Shown one piece after another: positions 24,038 to 33,173 of a stretch of 40,751 bases of DNA. The stretch is taken from the NCBI GenBank assembly GCA_947458095.1, contig CANGYO010000005.1, positions 1 to 40,751 of the forward strand, read 5' to 3'. A model generated the notes under the pieces. That model worked only from the letters and a program-made list of their open reading frames with translations. It searched no databases and was not told the DNA's origin. Position 1 is the stretch's first letter. Every line of letters starts with the position of its first letter. Made by a program: the position numbers and the translations under genes. The stretch is from Vampirovibrionales bacterium. Its GTDB lineage: Bacteria > Cyanobacteriota > Vampirovibrionia > Vampirovibrionales > JAJTHC01.

Positions 24038-24182
24038 AGAGGGGCATCCGTTCTTATTGATAAAATTAAGCCCTATAGTCTTATCTCAAAACATTTAAAA
24101 AAGCAAGCCTTAAATTATTAAAAATCTCAAAAAGAGAGCCGGATTCAAATAACACTAAAAAAATAGCTGAATTTAGAGTTTT

Positions 24183-24210
24183 TTGTATAGCCCTCTCTTC
24201 ATGCTAAACT
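24183..24210 (+). promoter_or_regulatory. Possible promoter for the DinG-family helicase
   Basis: TTGTAT and TAAACT with 16 bases between, 34 bases before the start at 24245. The same TGCTAAACT string occurs before the gene at 30644. Confidence 0.4.
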
Positions 24211-24244
24211 AGGGATACCCTCACATAATAAGGTATCTCACTGA

Positions 24245-26272
24245 ATGACAAGCACGCTCCCAACAGAAGAAACAACGACTTCCACCGACTTTGTCGGGAT
24301 GCTTGAGTCGTGGGACGATTACGAGGTTCGCCCCATTCAAATCCGCATGATGCAAGCGGTCGAAAACGCCTTGCAAGAAGGGCATCATCTTATGGTGGAA
24401 GCTGGCACAGGGGCAGGCAAGTCTTTTGGCTATTTGCTCCCCGCTTTGTTAAGCCCCAAGCGTCCGATTGTGATTTCAACAGGTAGCATCGCCCTGCAAG
24501 AGCAATTGCTCCATAAGGATGTGCCAGCTCTCGCCAAGCTCATGTATGGCGACGAAAAAAAGCTGAAGGTTCGCTTGGTGAAGGGGCGTGGCAATTACTT
24601 GTGCATCCACAAATTGGAAGAATCCGAAGAGGGTCTGGGGACTACAAAGCCTCGTGAAAATGTGGAGATCAAACAGGCTCGTTTGGCATTTCAACAATTG
24701 CGTTCTTCCATGTACGAAGGCTGGGAAGGCGATCGAGCGGAACTAGACAATGAAATGTCGAATAAATTGTGGAAAGAAGTCGCCAGCGATGCCGAAGATT
24801 GCCTAGGCTGGCAATGCCGTTTTTACGACCAAAATCCGTATCGGCAGGCGCGTGAAGCCGTCGACAAGGCGGATGTGATTATCACCAACCACGCCTTGTA
24901 CTGCCAAGATGTGATTAGCGGTGGAGGGCTGTTACCTCCGCATGAAGTCGTGGTCTTTGATGAAGCCCATAGCCTCATCAGCTATGCCTTGAATGCGTTT
25001 TCGTCTCGCATTGGGCGGTATCGCTCACAACAGCTTTTGGGCAAAATCAACAAACATTTACTGCCCCTGCCTGATGATCTCATTTGGCAGTTGAAAGAAG
25101 CGGAATCGTCGTTGATGCACCAGTTGCTTCAAAAAGCCAAGAATCAACACACGATACGCCTTTACCACGATGCTGAAATGGACGAAACCACGTTGCAGAT
25201 CCGTGATGTGTTGAAAAGCGTCTTGCAATGGGTGGAAGATATTGATGTGCCGAGCCTGCCTGATTTTCCTAGCGAACTGAAGAAACAGCAAGCCAAGGAA
25301 CAGCAACACGCCAAAATCAAAGAGCAGTTGAAAAATCTGGTCGATGCGTGGGGCTTTTTCGTGCATGAATCGCACGAAAATAGTGGCGTGGAACGGGTGA
25401 ATTGGGCGGAGCTGGATCATGAACGGCTGAACTTTCAGTTGATTTCAACCCCCTTGGATGTCGACAACATTTTGCGTCAGCAGGTGTGGTCGAAAAAGCT
25501 CGGCATCCTCACCAGTGCGACGCTTTCGGTGCGTCAACGCTTGCAGTATTTCAAAAATGCCTTTGGTCTGCATGGCATTACCTTGGATGAAGAAGGGCAG
25601 GCGATCGACATCCACACGGATGAACTGATTTTGCCGTCCGCCTTTAAGACGCAAGAAAAGATGCTCTGCTATATTCCGCCAAGTGACCGTATTCCTGAAA
25701 CGCCCCAAGGGGACGGCTATTGGCAGGCGTTGGCGGAAGAAATGGTGGCTCTTTTAGACGCCAGTCGAGGGCGGGCGTTTATTTTATTCACCAGCCATAC
25801 GGCGATGGATAAAATGGCGTTGGAATTGAGTATGCGGACTCTTTTCCCCATTCGCAAGCAAGGCGATTTTCCACGACATCGCTTGATTGAGTGGTTCAAA
25901 GAAACCAAGTCCCCTGTTTTACTAGGCACCTATACCTTTTGGGAAGGGATCGATATTCCAGGGGAGCAGTTGTCTCTGGTGATTATTGACCGTCTGCCGT
26001 TTAGTCCGCCAGATGAACCGATTCATCAAGCGGTCGTCGAACGCTTGAAGGCTCGTGGGACGGACTGGTTTGGTGGCTATGTCGTGCCGAATGCGATTAT
26101 TAAACTAAAGCAGGGCATCGGGCGTTTGCTGCGAACGACTGACGATCGTGGGGTGATTGCCTTGCTAGACACTCGCTTGAGAAGCAAGGGTTACGGTCGC
26201 ACGATTCTCACGAGCCTGCCGAAAATGACCGTCACCGAAACCATCGAGGATGTGGCAAATTTCTTCGAGTAA
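24245..26272 (+). CDS. DinG/YoaA-family ATP-dependent helicase
   Basis: This 675-residue superfamily 2 helicase of the XPD/DinG branch unwinds DNA 5'-3' in repair or replication. Motif I is VEAGTGAGKSFGY (about 51-63), motif II is VFDEAHS (about 237), and late motifs are TYTFWEGIDIPG and IKLKQGIGRLLRTTDDRGV (motif VI). The iron-sulphur ligands are only partly kept. Cys120 (GNYLC), Cys186 and Cys191 (DCLGWQC) are present, but the fourth position, expected six residues later, is Asn197 (YDQNPYRQAR). An Arch-like insertion with coiled coil lies between. The start has a weak ribosome binding site. Confidence 0.92.
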   Translation: MTSTLPTEETTTSTDFVGMLESWDDYEVRPIQIRMMQAVENALQEGHHLMVEAGTGAGKSFGYLLPALLSPKRPIVISTGSIALQEQLLHKDVPALAKLMYGDEKKLKVRLVKGRGNYLCIHKLEESEEGLGTTKPRENVEIKQARLAFQQLRSSMYEGWEGDRAELDNEMSNKLWKEVASDAEDCLGWQCRFYDQNPYRQAREAVDKADVIITNHALYCQDVISGGGLLPPHEVVVFDEAHSLISYALNAFSSRIGRYRSQQLLGKINKHLLPLPDDLIWQLKEAESSLMHQLLQKAKNQHTIRLYHDAEMDETTLQIRDVLKSVLQWVEDIDVPSLPDFPSELKKQQAKEQQHAKIKEQLKNLVDAWGFFVHESHENSGVERVNWAELDHERLNFQLISTPLDVDNILRQQVWSKKLGILTSATLSVRQRLQYFKNAFGLHGITLDEEGQAIDIHTDELILPSAFKTQEKMLCYIPPSDRIPETPQGDGYWQALAEEMVALLDASRGRAFILFTSHTAMDKMALELSMRTLFPIRKQGDFPRHRLIEWFKETKSPVLLGTYTFWEGIDIPGEQLSLVIIDRLPFSPPDEPIHQAVVERLKARGTDWFGGYVVPNAIIKLKQGIGRLLRTTDDRGVIALLDTRLRSKGYGRTILTSLPKMTVTETIEDVANFFE

Positions 26273-26280
26273 ACAGCCTC

Positions 26281-26504
26281 TTACTCCCTCCCCTTTAAGG
26301 GGAGGAAAACAACCTTCTCATTCACGAAGTGAATCTTCCCCTTTAGGAAGGAGAGGTTGGGAGAGGAAACCAACGGTTTTCTTTCCCAAGAGAAAAAGTC
26401 TGTGACTTTTTCGACCATGGTGGGGTGGGGAGTAGATGTAAACACTGGGTTTTAGGTATCCCCCCCCTCTCCCTATCCCTCTCATCAAGGAGAGGGAACA
26501 GGAC
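26281..26504. repeat. CCTCTCC-type dispersed repeat, long copy 1
   Basis: It begins ACTCCCTCCCCTTTAAGGGG, contains the palindromes CATTCACGAAGTGAATC and GAAAAAGTC-GACTTTTTC, passes through GGGGTGGGGAGTAGATG and GTGTTTAC-type sequence, and ends at AGAGGGAACAGGA. The orientation is the same as the copy at 30320-30540 and opposite to that at 28963-29189. Confidence 0.9.
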
Positions 26505-26518
26505 GTTGTGTACTGTGT

Positions 26519-26524
26519 TATAAT
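26519..26524 (+). promoter_or_regulatory. -10 box for the alpha/beta hydrolase gene
   Basis: TATAAT about 35 bases before ATG 26559, immediately at the edge of the long repeat, so any -35 element would be repeat sequence. Confidence 0.45.
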
Positions 26525-26558
26525 ATAAGCATCCCCTAAATAGAAAGTGTGTTTTGCC

Positions 26559-27299
26559 ATGACAACGATCAACGAACTGTTTCTCAAAAGCCAAGACGGC
26601 AAACGCATCGCCTTTAATCACTACGACCAAAAACGTCGTAGCGTCATTATTATTTGCCACGGCTGGGCAATGTGCAAAGATTCCAAAGTCTTTAAAGGCA
26701 TTTCTGAAGACTTTTTCAAGCATCACGACATCATCACCCTTGATTTTAGAGGACACGGCGAAAGTTCAGGTACCTTCACCTTCACCGCCAAAGAACCGCA
26801 AGATTTAGAAGTGGTGGTCGCTTTTGCTAAAGAACGTTACGCCAAAGTTTACCTCATGGGCTTTTCCATGGGCTCGGCGATTTCCATTATTCATGCCGCT
26901 TCCCACAAAAATGTGGAAAGCGTCATTGCGGTGAGTGCGCCTGTTTCTTGCGAAAAAATTGAAAATGAGTTTTATCGTAAAGAAGCCTTTGTGCCTTCCA
27001 TTAAAAAGTTTGAATTGTGGCGGATGCTGAAAGTTCGCCCCGGTAATTTGTTTTTGCCCAAAACCAACCCCATTGACGTGGTGCATGAAATGGAAGACAT
27101 TCCCATTTTGTTTTTAAGTGGGGGCAAAGACCGCACGATTCATTCGTGGCATGGTGATGCCTTAAATGAAAAAGCCACCAGCCCGAGCGAGCATATTTTG
27201 TTTGAAGACGACTTTCATGCGGAAGACTTGTATTTAAGTTCCCCTCGTCGTTTTGTCGACACTTGTATTCAGTGGATTTCTCGCCACGATACCAACTAA
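26559..27299 (+). CDS. Alpha/beta hydrolase
   Basis: The product has 246 residues from ATG 26559; a GTG at 26547 would add four residues. The fold signs are the oxyanion loop IIICHGWAM (about 30-38), TLDFRGHGESSG, the nucleophile elbow GFSMGS (Ser about 112), the acid in LSGGKDRTIH (about 194) and the catalytic His in DDFHAED (about 221). Short lid. It resembles small esterases, lysophospholipase-like and acyl-peptide hydrolases. The substrate is unknown. It is soluble and the 3' end overlaps the convergent XRE gene by four bases. Confidence 0.88.
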   Translation: MTTINELFLKSQDGKRIAFNHYDQKRRSVIIICHGWAMCKDSKVFKGISEDFFKHHDIITLDFRGHGESSGTFTFTAKEPQDLEVVVAFAKERYAKVYLMGFSMGSAISIIHAASHKNVESVIAVSAPVSCEKIENEFYRKEAFVPSIKKFELWRMLKVRPGNLFLPKTNPIDVVHEMEDIPILFLSGGKDRTIHSWHGDALNEKATSPSEHILFEDDFHAEDLYLSSPRRFVDTCIQWISRHDTN

Positions 27300-27532
27300 A
27301 ACTTTCGCTGATACAAGCTGGCATCCAACAAGTCTTCAAAACGAACGTTTAACACCTTTAACAACTCAAGTAACATTCCCATTTTTGGCATGCAACGCCC
27401 TTGATTCCATGCCAAAATGGTTTGGTAGGGGACATCCACCAATTCAGCGAGCATCCGTAGGTTGAAGTCTTGTGCATGCACCACTTCATACAAACGAAGA
27501 CGAAACGGTCGGTACGGATAGACTTTCTTCAT
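27296..27532 (-). CDS. Small XRE-family DNA-binding protein
   Basis: The product has 78 residues from ATG 27532, which has AGAGGA 11 bases upstream; longer in-frame starts up to 27619 run into a palindromic repeat. The helix-turn-helix is NLRMLAELVDVPYQTILAWNQGRCMPKMGMLLELLKVLNV, typical of the HigA/HTH_26 type. It begins with a basic segment (MKKVYPYRPFRLRLYEVVHA). There is no toxin-like gene beside it, so it is probably a small regulator and not half of a toxin-antitoxin pair. Confidence 0.75.
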   Translation of the reverse strand: MKKVYPYRPFRLRLYEVVHAQDFNLRMLAELVDVPYQTILAWNQGRCMPKMGMLLELLKVLNVRFEDLLDASLYQRKF

Positions 27533-27580
27533 GGTTGGCGTGATCCTCTTGCGTGTGTTGAACGATTTTGAAATGGCTTT

Positions 27581-27653
27581 GGTCATCCTGAACGCATGTG
27601 AAGGATCTCCCCCAATCATTAGGGGGGATATTTCGCTACGCTCAATATGACGG
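27581..27653. repeat. GTCATCCTGAACG-type palindromic repeat
   Basis: GTCATCCTGAACGCATGTGAAGGATC at the left mirrors TTTCGCTACGCTCAATATGAC at the right in the usual degenerate way, around a stem ATCTCCCCC/GGGGGGAT. It is a different family from the GTCATTGCGA repeats. Confidence 0.7.
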
Positions 27654-27954
27654 TGTGATTTGAGACGTTTTCAGATCCTTTCATAAAATAGTTAATGTAA
27701 TTGTGAGTGTGATTTGTGTGATTTGTGTTCCGTTGCTTAATGACAAGCCAACGCTCGCTTTAAAAGAAATGTAAATATTTTGTTACAAGCCTTTTAATTT
27801 ACACCAAACACACACATAAAAGACGGTGAAGTGCAAAGGGAAGCACAGGGGGATACTATACTTAGACGAATCCACCAACGCCTAGAGCAAAATCTTGCTA
27901 TGATATTTTTCAACAGGTCAGCCCTTCATATTTACTCATAAGGAAACAGCTTCA

Positions 27955-28947
27955 ATGGTTCGACAATCTTCGCTTGACTACAACAATGCCGCCGATGTGG
28001 ATGACAGCTCTTCATTTCTCGTTTTGCATTTGCAAGACGACAACCAAGCCGAAGTCGACGCCGATGCCAGAGAATCTGAAAAGAAGCTCGAACTCAACGG
28101 TAGCGACGATTCTGTTAAAATCTACCTGCAACAAATCGGACGCATCAAATTACTGGATTCCCAAGGGGAACTCGAACTTGCAAAACGCATCGCAGAAGGC
28201 AATGAACAAGCCAAAGCTCGCTTGGTGCGTGCCAATTTGCGTTTGGTCGTGTCTATCGCTAAAAAATACATCGGGCGTGGATTGGCGTTTTTGGATGTCA
28301 TTCAAGAAGGCAATTTGGGCTTAATGCGTGCCGCTGAAAAGTTTGATTACCGTAAAGGCTTTAAGTTTTCAACGTATGCGACTTGGTGGATCCAACAATC
28401 GATTGTGCGTGGCATTTCTGAAAAGTCTCGTATGATTCGCTTGCCGATTCACATGATTGAACTGCTTACGAAAATGCGGAAGATTCAGCATCAATTGAGC
28501 CACGAACTCAATCGTCAACCCACCAACGAAGAAATGGCAGAACGCATGGATGTACCTGTGGCGAAAATCGATGCCATTGTGCAAGCCACGCAAACCTCCA
28601 TTAGCCTTGAAACACCCATTAACACCAAAGACGAAAAAGCCACGCTCGCCGATTTTTTGGTGGATGAACATCATATTGCCCCTGATCATCAGTTGCAAAA
28701 CGATGCCTTGATTCGGGATGTGAACGCCGTGTTGATGCTATTGCGTCCTCGTGAGCGGGATGTGGTGAAGCTTAGGTTTGGCATTATGGACGGCAACCGT
28801 CGTACCTTGGAAGAAATTGGTCAGTTGTTTGGCGTGTCTCGTGAGCGGGTGAGGCAGATTGAAACCCGTGCGGTGAACAAGTTGCGTCGTTTGTGTCGTT
28901 CAAATGTGACGATGTACAATCTACGTAATTATCTCAAAGAATTATAG
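27955..28947 (+). CDS. Sigma-70 family RNA polymerase sigma factor (group 1/2)
   Basis: The product has 330 residues. A short acidic N-terminus without a long region 1.1 is followed by region 1.2 ([17 protein letters not shown], about 50-66), region 2 ([58 protein letters not shown]), region 3 ([13 protein letters not shown]) and region 4 with helix-turn-helix ([28 protein letters not shown]). The region 1.2 wording and length resemble cyanobacterial SigA/SigB-type factors. It may be the housekeeping factor or a group 2 paralogue. An AAGGA site precedes the ATG. A gap of 335 bases upstream holds one palindromic repeat and no gene. Confidence 0.95.
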   Translation: MVRQSSLDYNNAADVDDSSSFLVLHLQDDNQAEVDADARESEKKLELNGSDDSVKIYLQQIGRIKLLDSQGELELAKRIAEGNEQAKARLVRANLRLVVSIAKKYIGRGLAFLDVIQEGNLGLMRAAEKFDYRKGFKFSTYATWWIQQSIVRGISEKSRMIRLPIHMIELLTKMRKIQHQLSHELNRQPTNEEMAERMDVPVAKIDAIVQATQTSISLETPINTKDEKATLADFLVDEHHIAPDHQLQNDALIRDVNAVLMLLRPRERDVVKLRFGIMDGNRRTLEEIGQLFGVSRERVRQIETRAVNKLRRLCRSNVTMYNLRNYLKEL

Positions 28948-29219
28948 AAGGCTTTGCAAAAGTCCTGTTCCCTCTCCTTGAGGAGTGAGGCTCACGAGAG
29001 GGGGGGGATGCCTAAAACCCAGTGTTTACATCTACTCCCCACCCCACCATGGTCGAAAAAGTTAAAACTTTTTCTCTTGGGAAAGAAAACCGTTGGTTTC
29101 CTCTCCCAACCTCTCCTTCCTAAAGGGGAAGATTCACTTCGTGAATGAGAAGGTTGTTTTCCTCCCCTTAAAGGGGAGGGAGTAAGAGGCTTTTTAGACT
29201 TTTGCAGAGGCTCCTATAG
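28944..29219. repeat. CCTCTCC-type repeat, long copy 2, with terminal inverted repeats
   Basis: The repeat core (28963-29189, inverted relative to the copies at 26.3 and 30.3 kb) is bounded by TATAGAAGGCTTTGCAAAAG on the left and CTTTTGCAGAGGCTCCTATA on the right, which are imperfect inverted repeats. The left sequence TATAGAAGGCTTTGCAAA also recurs directly after the element at 29215-29232. This looks like a small non-autonomous transposable element (MITE). No transposase is present in the window. Confidence 0.75.
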
Positions 29220-29294
29220 AAGGCTTTGCAAACATTCGTGAGAGCCTAATACCACCTACACGCTTTTCATTCGTTTAAGTGGTATAAAAACGTT

Positions 29295-30299
29295 TTACAA
29301 ATGTTTACTGCTATACGCATGAAAGCCCGCTTCATGGATCGTGAAACCTAAGCTTGTGTACACCTTCAATGCTTTGACCTGCACAGGGTTTGTCGTCGCA
29401 TTGACGGACGTCGCCCCCAACTGCTTGGCATGCACGGCTTGAATCAAGCCTTGCATGAAGTTCAGCATCAACATCTTTGCCAGGCCCTTGCCTTGATGAT
29501 CAGGATGCACAAACAACAAGGGAATATTCACCGTGTCGACTTCACCCTGCAACAAGAAAATCGCCCCCACGGGTACGGGTTTTCGGCGTTCGTCCAACAC
29601 AACATAAGTCAATTTAGGATGAAACTGCCCAAATTGATTCGTTTCAATGAGCATCAACACGTCTTTCGCCCCTGCTTCACTGCGAAAGCGAGCATCCCAC
29701 AAGGCGTCAGGTTCATCTTTAAAGGCGGCGGCTAAGGCAACGGCTAAACCGCTTTGATACTTGTCTTTCCACGGATGAATCGCATAAGGGAAGACAGGCG
29801 TTTTGTAGAGATTGAGAATAGGTAGGGCATCACTCGTGATGATGTCTCGTCGTAAAATGTGCTGTTCCGCTAGTCCAATTGGGGAGCATCCGTCGACGAT
29901 GAGACCGTCTAAAGCCTTTGCCCACTGCGTTTGAATTCCATAGATGCCAAAGCTAAAGTCCTGCCAGTGATCCAGGCTCTTCCATGCGTCGAAGGCTTGT
30001 TGAAAGGCGTCTTTCACCCAATCGCCACTAGGAAAAAAGCCGTCTTTCAAGTAAAACACGGAAAGTTCCAACGCCCCATGAGGCGGAAAGGCATAGAACC
30101 AAAACCCCACAACCGTATGCTCATCATCCTTTAAAAGCAAGACGCCCAAGTCCTTTTGCGGGAGCCGTTGCCACAAGTCTTCTAAATCCAGAGGGGCATG
30201 GCTCCAGTTGTAGAGGGTGGTGGCGTCACGACAAAAGGCATCGTAGAGCGGGGCAAAGTCGTGGCGATGGGCTTCATCTAAAAAAGTAACGTGGGGCAT
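29295..30299 (-). CDS. GNAT-family N-acetyltransferase, two-part
   Basis: The product has 334 residues. The C-terminal GNAT domain (about 225-330) has LTYVVLDERRKPVPVGAIFL, the acetyl-CoA loop VHPDHQGKGLAKMLM (about 273-287) and YTSLGFTIHEAGF. The first 200 residues (VVGFWFYAFPPHGALELSVF, WQDFSFGIYGIQ) look like a second, degenerate GNAT half, a layout known in tandem-GNAT proteins. Substrate unknown. An AAGGA site sets the start. It is flanked on both sides by inverted copies of a 225-base repeat. Confidence 0.8.
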   Translation of the reverse strand: MPHVTFLDEAHRHDFAPLYDAFCRDATTLYNWSHAPLDLEDLWQRLPQKDLGVLLLKDDEHTVVGFWFYAFPPHGALELSVFYLKDGFFPSGDWVKDAFQQAFDAWKSLDHWQDFSFGIYGIQTQWAKALDGLIVDGCSPIGLAEQHILRRDIITSDALPILNLYKTPVFPYAIHPWKDKYQSGLAVALAAAFKDEPDALWDARFRSEAGAKDVLMLIETNQFGQFHPKLTYVVLDERRKPVPVGAIFLLQGEVDTVNIPLLFVHPDHQGKGLAKMLMLNFMQGLIQAVHAKQLGATSVNATTNPVQVKALKVYTSLGFTIHEAGFHAYSSKHL

Positions 30300-30319
30300 G
30301 AGGGATTCCTTTTTTCTCC

Positions 30320-30540
30320 TACTCCCTCCCCTTTAAGGGGAGGAAAACAACCTTCTCATTCACGAAGTGAATCTTCCCCTTTAGTAAGGAGAGGTTGGGA
30401 GAGGAAACCAACGGTTTTCTTTCCCAAGAGAAAAAGTTTTAACTTTTTCGACCATGGTGGGGTGGGGAGTAGATGTAAACACTGGGTTTTAGACATCCCC
30501 CCTCTCGTGAGCCTCTCTCCTCAAGGAGAGGGAACAGGAA
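30320..30540. repeat. CCTCTCC-type dispersed repeat, long copy 3
   Basis: It differs at only a few positions from the reverse complement of the core at 28963-29189 and has the same inner palindromes. It stands directly upstream of the GNAT gene and close to the promoter of the gene at 30644. Confidence 0.9.
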
Positions 30541-30643
30541 AGCTTTTCCCTTTAGTCTACCTTATTTTCTAAAGAAAGTCCCACTATATTCTTGAAATTG
30601 TGCTAAACTAAATAAAATAAAGATTAGTGTGAAGGAAAATAAA

Positions 30644-31219
30644 ATGTCTGTCATTGATGCCCAAAACCTCGACTTGCTTCTTCAACAAAGCCGTGATGAA
30701 CTTACCCAAATTAAAGATCGTATCTTGCTACTTGAAGGCTATGTCGAAGAACTCGCCGAATTGCGTCAAAAGGCGTGGCAACTAGAAGCCTTTCAAACAG
30801 GTATTGATGCCCTACTAAACCCTTCTAAAAAGCCTGTTCTTGTGCAAGACCCTCGTCAAGAAAAACCTAGAAAATCACCGCCTTCTCATCAAAATGTGCT
30901 TTCAGCAGACTCCAACGGCGTGTTTTTGCCTGAACTCGCCTTTCAACAGGCGGATGAAATCCTACGGCATCGGCAATCCATGAACTACGAAATTTTTCGA
31001 GCCATCGTCCTCAATGGAGGAAAAGCCACAACCGCAGAAGTGCGTCACTATTTAATTGAGCAGAACATCCGTACGCCACAAGGCAAGAGCTTTGAAAATG
31101 CTACGCTTTCAGAAGTGTACCCACGCATTGCCTACTTGGTTAAGCGTGGCGTGCTTCGCCCCATAGGACCGGGCTACTTTCTGTCTTGTTTTGGCTGGGA
31201 CCACCCTGCTTCGCCTTAA
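30644..31219 (+). CDS. Coiled-coil plus winged-helix-like protein, function unknown
   Basis: The product has 191 residues from ATG 30644, which follows AAGGA; an in-frame GTG at 30629 lies before that site. The first 60 residues form a leucine-rich coiled coil (LDLLLQQSRDELTQIKDRIL). A Pro/Lys linker follows, and then a helical domain (QSMNYEIFRAIVLNGGKATT, AEVRHYLIEQ, YPRIAYLVKRGVLRPIGPGY) that looks like a winged helix. A DNA-binding or DNA-associated role is possible. The last 80 bases overlap the convergent gene at 31140. Confidence 0.7.
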   Translation: MSVIDAQNLDLLLQQSRDELTQIKDRILLLEGYVEELAELRQKAWQLEAFQTGIDALLNPSKKPVLVQDPRQEKPRKSPPSHQNVLSADSNGVFLPELAFQQADEILRHRQSMNYEIFRAIVLNGGKATTAEVRHYLIEQNIRTPQGKSFENATLSEVYPRIAYLVKRGVLRPIGPGYFLSCFGWDHPASP

Positions 31220-32942
31220 AGTCTTCTTCGACTTGCTTGGCTTGCTTATGGCGATAGTCATGCACTCGGTGGTGAAACGCTTCAGGCGTTTCAAGCTGTT
31301 GACTTTCATCAGGAGGACGAGTCACAAAATCAAGCGTATAGTGGGCATCATTCGCTTTTTCGGCACTCAAGATCCCATACGGATTTTCCGCCGTTGCAGG
31401 AGCCATCGATTTCCACGCTTTTTCCGCATCCGTTTGAACTTCCGTAATGTGGTGAATGCGAGGAATCAACTGGCTTTCATGCCACCATTGAATACTACTC
31501 GTCTGATGACCTTGCCCAGACGACGCTTGAGACGTATCCTGCACCAAAAAATCCGTGCTGTTGAGCTTCGGGATTTTCAAGGGACTGGGGCGAGCGGCTA
31601 AAATCCGTACGACGTGTCCCGTTTCAAAGGCCCCGTCTCCACTTGGTTCGACCACATTGGCGAGAATCTGCCCTAGGGGGCTGGCGAGTCCCACCAATAC
31701 GTCCTGTTTAATGGCAGTAAACGGTTTGGTGTAACCGAGCAAAACATGTTTCTTGTCTTGCGTATTTTGAGCGGTATTGTCCTGCCCCACTTGTTGAAAG
31801 GTGACATTTTCAAGAGCGGTACCCTCTTCTAAAATGCGTTCCATCATCAACTGTTCTTCTTGGGTCAAGCCTGAAGCGGTGGCATCCAAGCTGGTCTGAA
31901 TGGCTTGAAGCTCTTGCGGATCAACCGTTGAAATCGTCTGCAAATATGCCTTAACCCCCTCTTTCGCCAAATCAGGACGCCGTGGACTTTGGTTGATGAT
32001 TTTATTGAGGGCTTCTTTGTCTTGAAGCGTTAAGCTCTTGGCATTGTTGATGCTTGCACTGCTTAGGGCAAGGGCATCACGGGTGTCACGTCCTGCATCG
32101 TAACTTTTCGCAGTAAAATTGTAAAGCAAGGCTTCTTCTAATAAGAGTTCGGCGCCTGAAGCGGTGCTAGGGTCTTTGATTTCTTGAGCATTCATGGCTC
32201 GAATCACGCCCATGTGAGGCACAGGCAACGACAGCTGAAAACGTTTAGGGGGATTGCTTTTAAGGGCGTTTTTATCATCAAGAATATGATAGTCGATATT
32301 TAAATCTTTCAGGACTTGCTCAGCGAGAATGGGTGCATCGGGGAAGAGTTCTTCGGCATGGACGGTTTCGTGAATGTCTTGTGTGGGATTCGACGCTTCG
32401 TAAATCATGCGAGCCACTTCTTTGGGCTGAGTATCGACCAAGCGTCCGATTTCGCCAAGCACGCTACAGCTGTTGAGTTGTAATCGTTGAATCTCTTCTG
32501 GGGATTGAGGCACAGGCAAGGATTCTTGCTGATAAGGCGAGCCATTGGGATTCAAATAAGCAGACATCATCAAGGGCAGGTGATTGGCATTCAAGGGGCT
32601 GATATTTTGTGTTAAGCGAGACGAATCCGTCAGTAAATCCACGGTTTCGGCGACGGTTTGCCGAGAATCTAAGCCGGGTAAGCAAGGTTCTTGCAGACGT
32701 TTGTTGAGGTAATACAGCGTCGAATGGGCATCGTCGCCCTTGTTGTCACTCAGAACGCCCTTGTTCCAGAGGTGGAGCAGGGCTTTTTTTTCTTGGGGAT
32801 TTTCAACAAACGCATTTTGCAACTGACTAAACCACCGCAATTGTTCTTCGGTAGATTCCACAGGCGTGGGGGTTTGAAGTTTTGGGGTAGCAGGCTTAGG
32901 CATCGACATGAGCAGAGCAGGCAAGTTAGGCAGTATAGACAT
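31140..32942 (-). CDS. Large soluble protein of unknown function
   Basis: The product has about 600 residues from ATG 32942 (MSILPNLPALLM); an in-frame GTG at 32954 adds four. Neither has a clear ribosome binding site. There is no signal peptide or membrane helix. The middle is mostly helical with Gln/Glu/Ser/Thr-rich stretches. One stretch, IQRLQLNSCSVLGEIGRLVD (about 152-171), has an N-S-C followed by a helix like the active-site start of papain-like cysteine proteases. A possible His is in KKHVLLGYTK (about 398). This is weak evidence and I assign no activity. It may be part of the lineage-specific block that runs to 38 kb. Confidence 0.65.
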   Translation of the reverse strand: MSILPNLPALLMSMPKPATPKLQTPTPVESTEEQLRWFSQLQNAFVENPQEKKALLHLWNKGVLSDNKGDDAHSTLYYLNKRLQEPCLPGLDSRQTVAETVDLLTDSSRLTQNISPLNANHLPLMMSAYLNPNGSPYQQESLPVPQSPEEIQRLQLNSCSVLGEIGRLVDTQPKEVARMIYEASNPTQDIHETVHAEELFPDAPILAEQVLKDLNIDYHILDDKNALKSNPPKRFQLSLPVPHMGVIRAMNAQEIKDPSTASGAELLLEEALLYNFTAKSYDAGRDTRDALALSSASINNAKSLTLQDKEALNKIINQSPRRPDLAKEGVKAYLQTISTVDPQELQAIQTSLDATASGLTQEEQLMMERILEEGTALENVTFQQVGQDNTAQNTQDKKHVLLGYTKPFTAIKQDVLVGLASPLGQILANVVEPSGDGAFETGHVVRILAARPSPLKIPKLNSTDFLVQDTSQASSGQGHQTSSIQWWHESQLIPRIHHITEVQTDAEKAWKSMAPATAENPYGILSAEKANDAHYTLDFVTRPPDESQQLETPEAFHHRVHDYRHKQAKQVEEDFKAKQGGPSQNKTESSPVLWGEARHA

Positions 32943-33173
32943 AGAGAGCGTCACTTTTAATGTACTTTATAATGTAAAAAGGTATTGCTCCCTCATCATA
33001 CACGAAATGATTCACAATATCAAATGTATATTTTAGAGGACTTTTGCAGAAGTTTTTATAAGAAATGTAACAAAGCCTAGCACAAAAGTGAACGCCACTT
33101 GCCTTTATGCTAGTACAAAGGCTTTTAATCAATCAAACCGCTTTTTTAAGGGACGAATAGGAATCAAACAATT

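Noticed and set aside
26318-26756. Open frames inside the long CCTCTCC-type repeat, with similar translated ends also at 28954-29148 and 30291-30572
   Set aside because: They translate the repeat itself (LLGKKTVGFLSQPLLPKGED in several copies), have no ribosome binding site of their own and vary in length between copies.
27533-27619. Longer start for the XRE gene at 27619
   Set aside because: The extra N-terminal codons overlap a palindromic repeat and have no ribosome binding site. ATG 27532 gives a normal small regulator.
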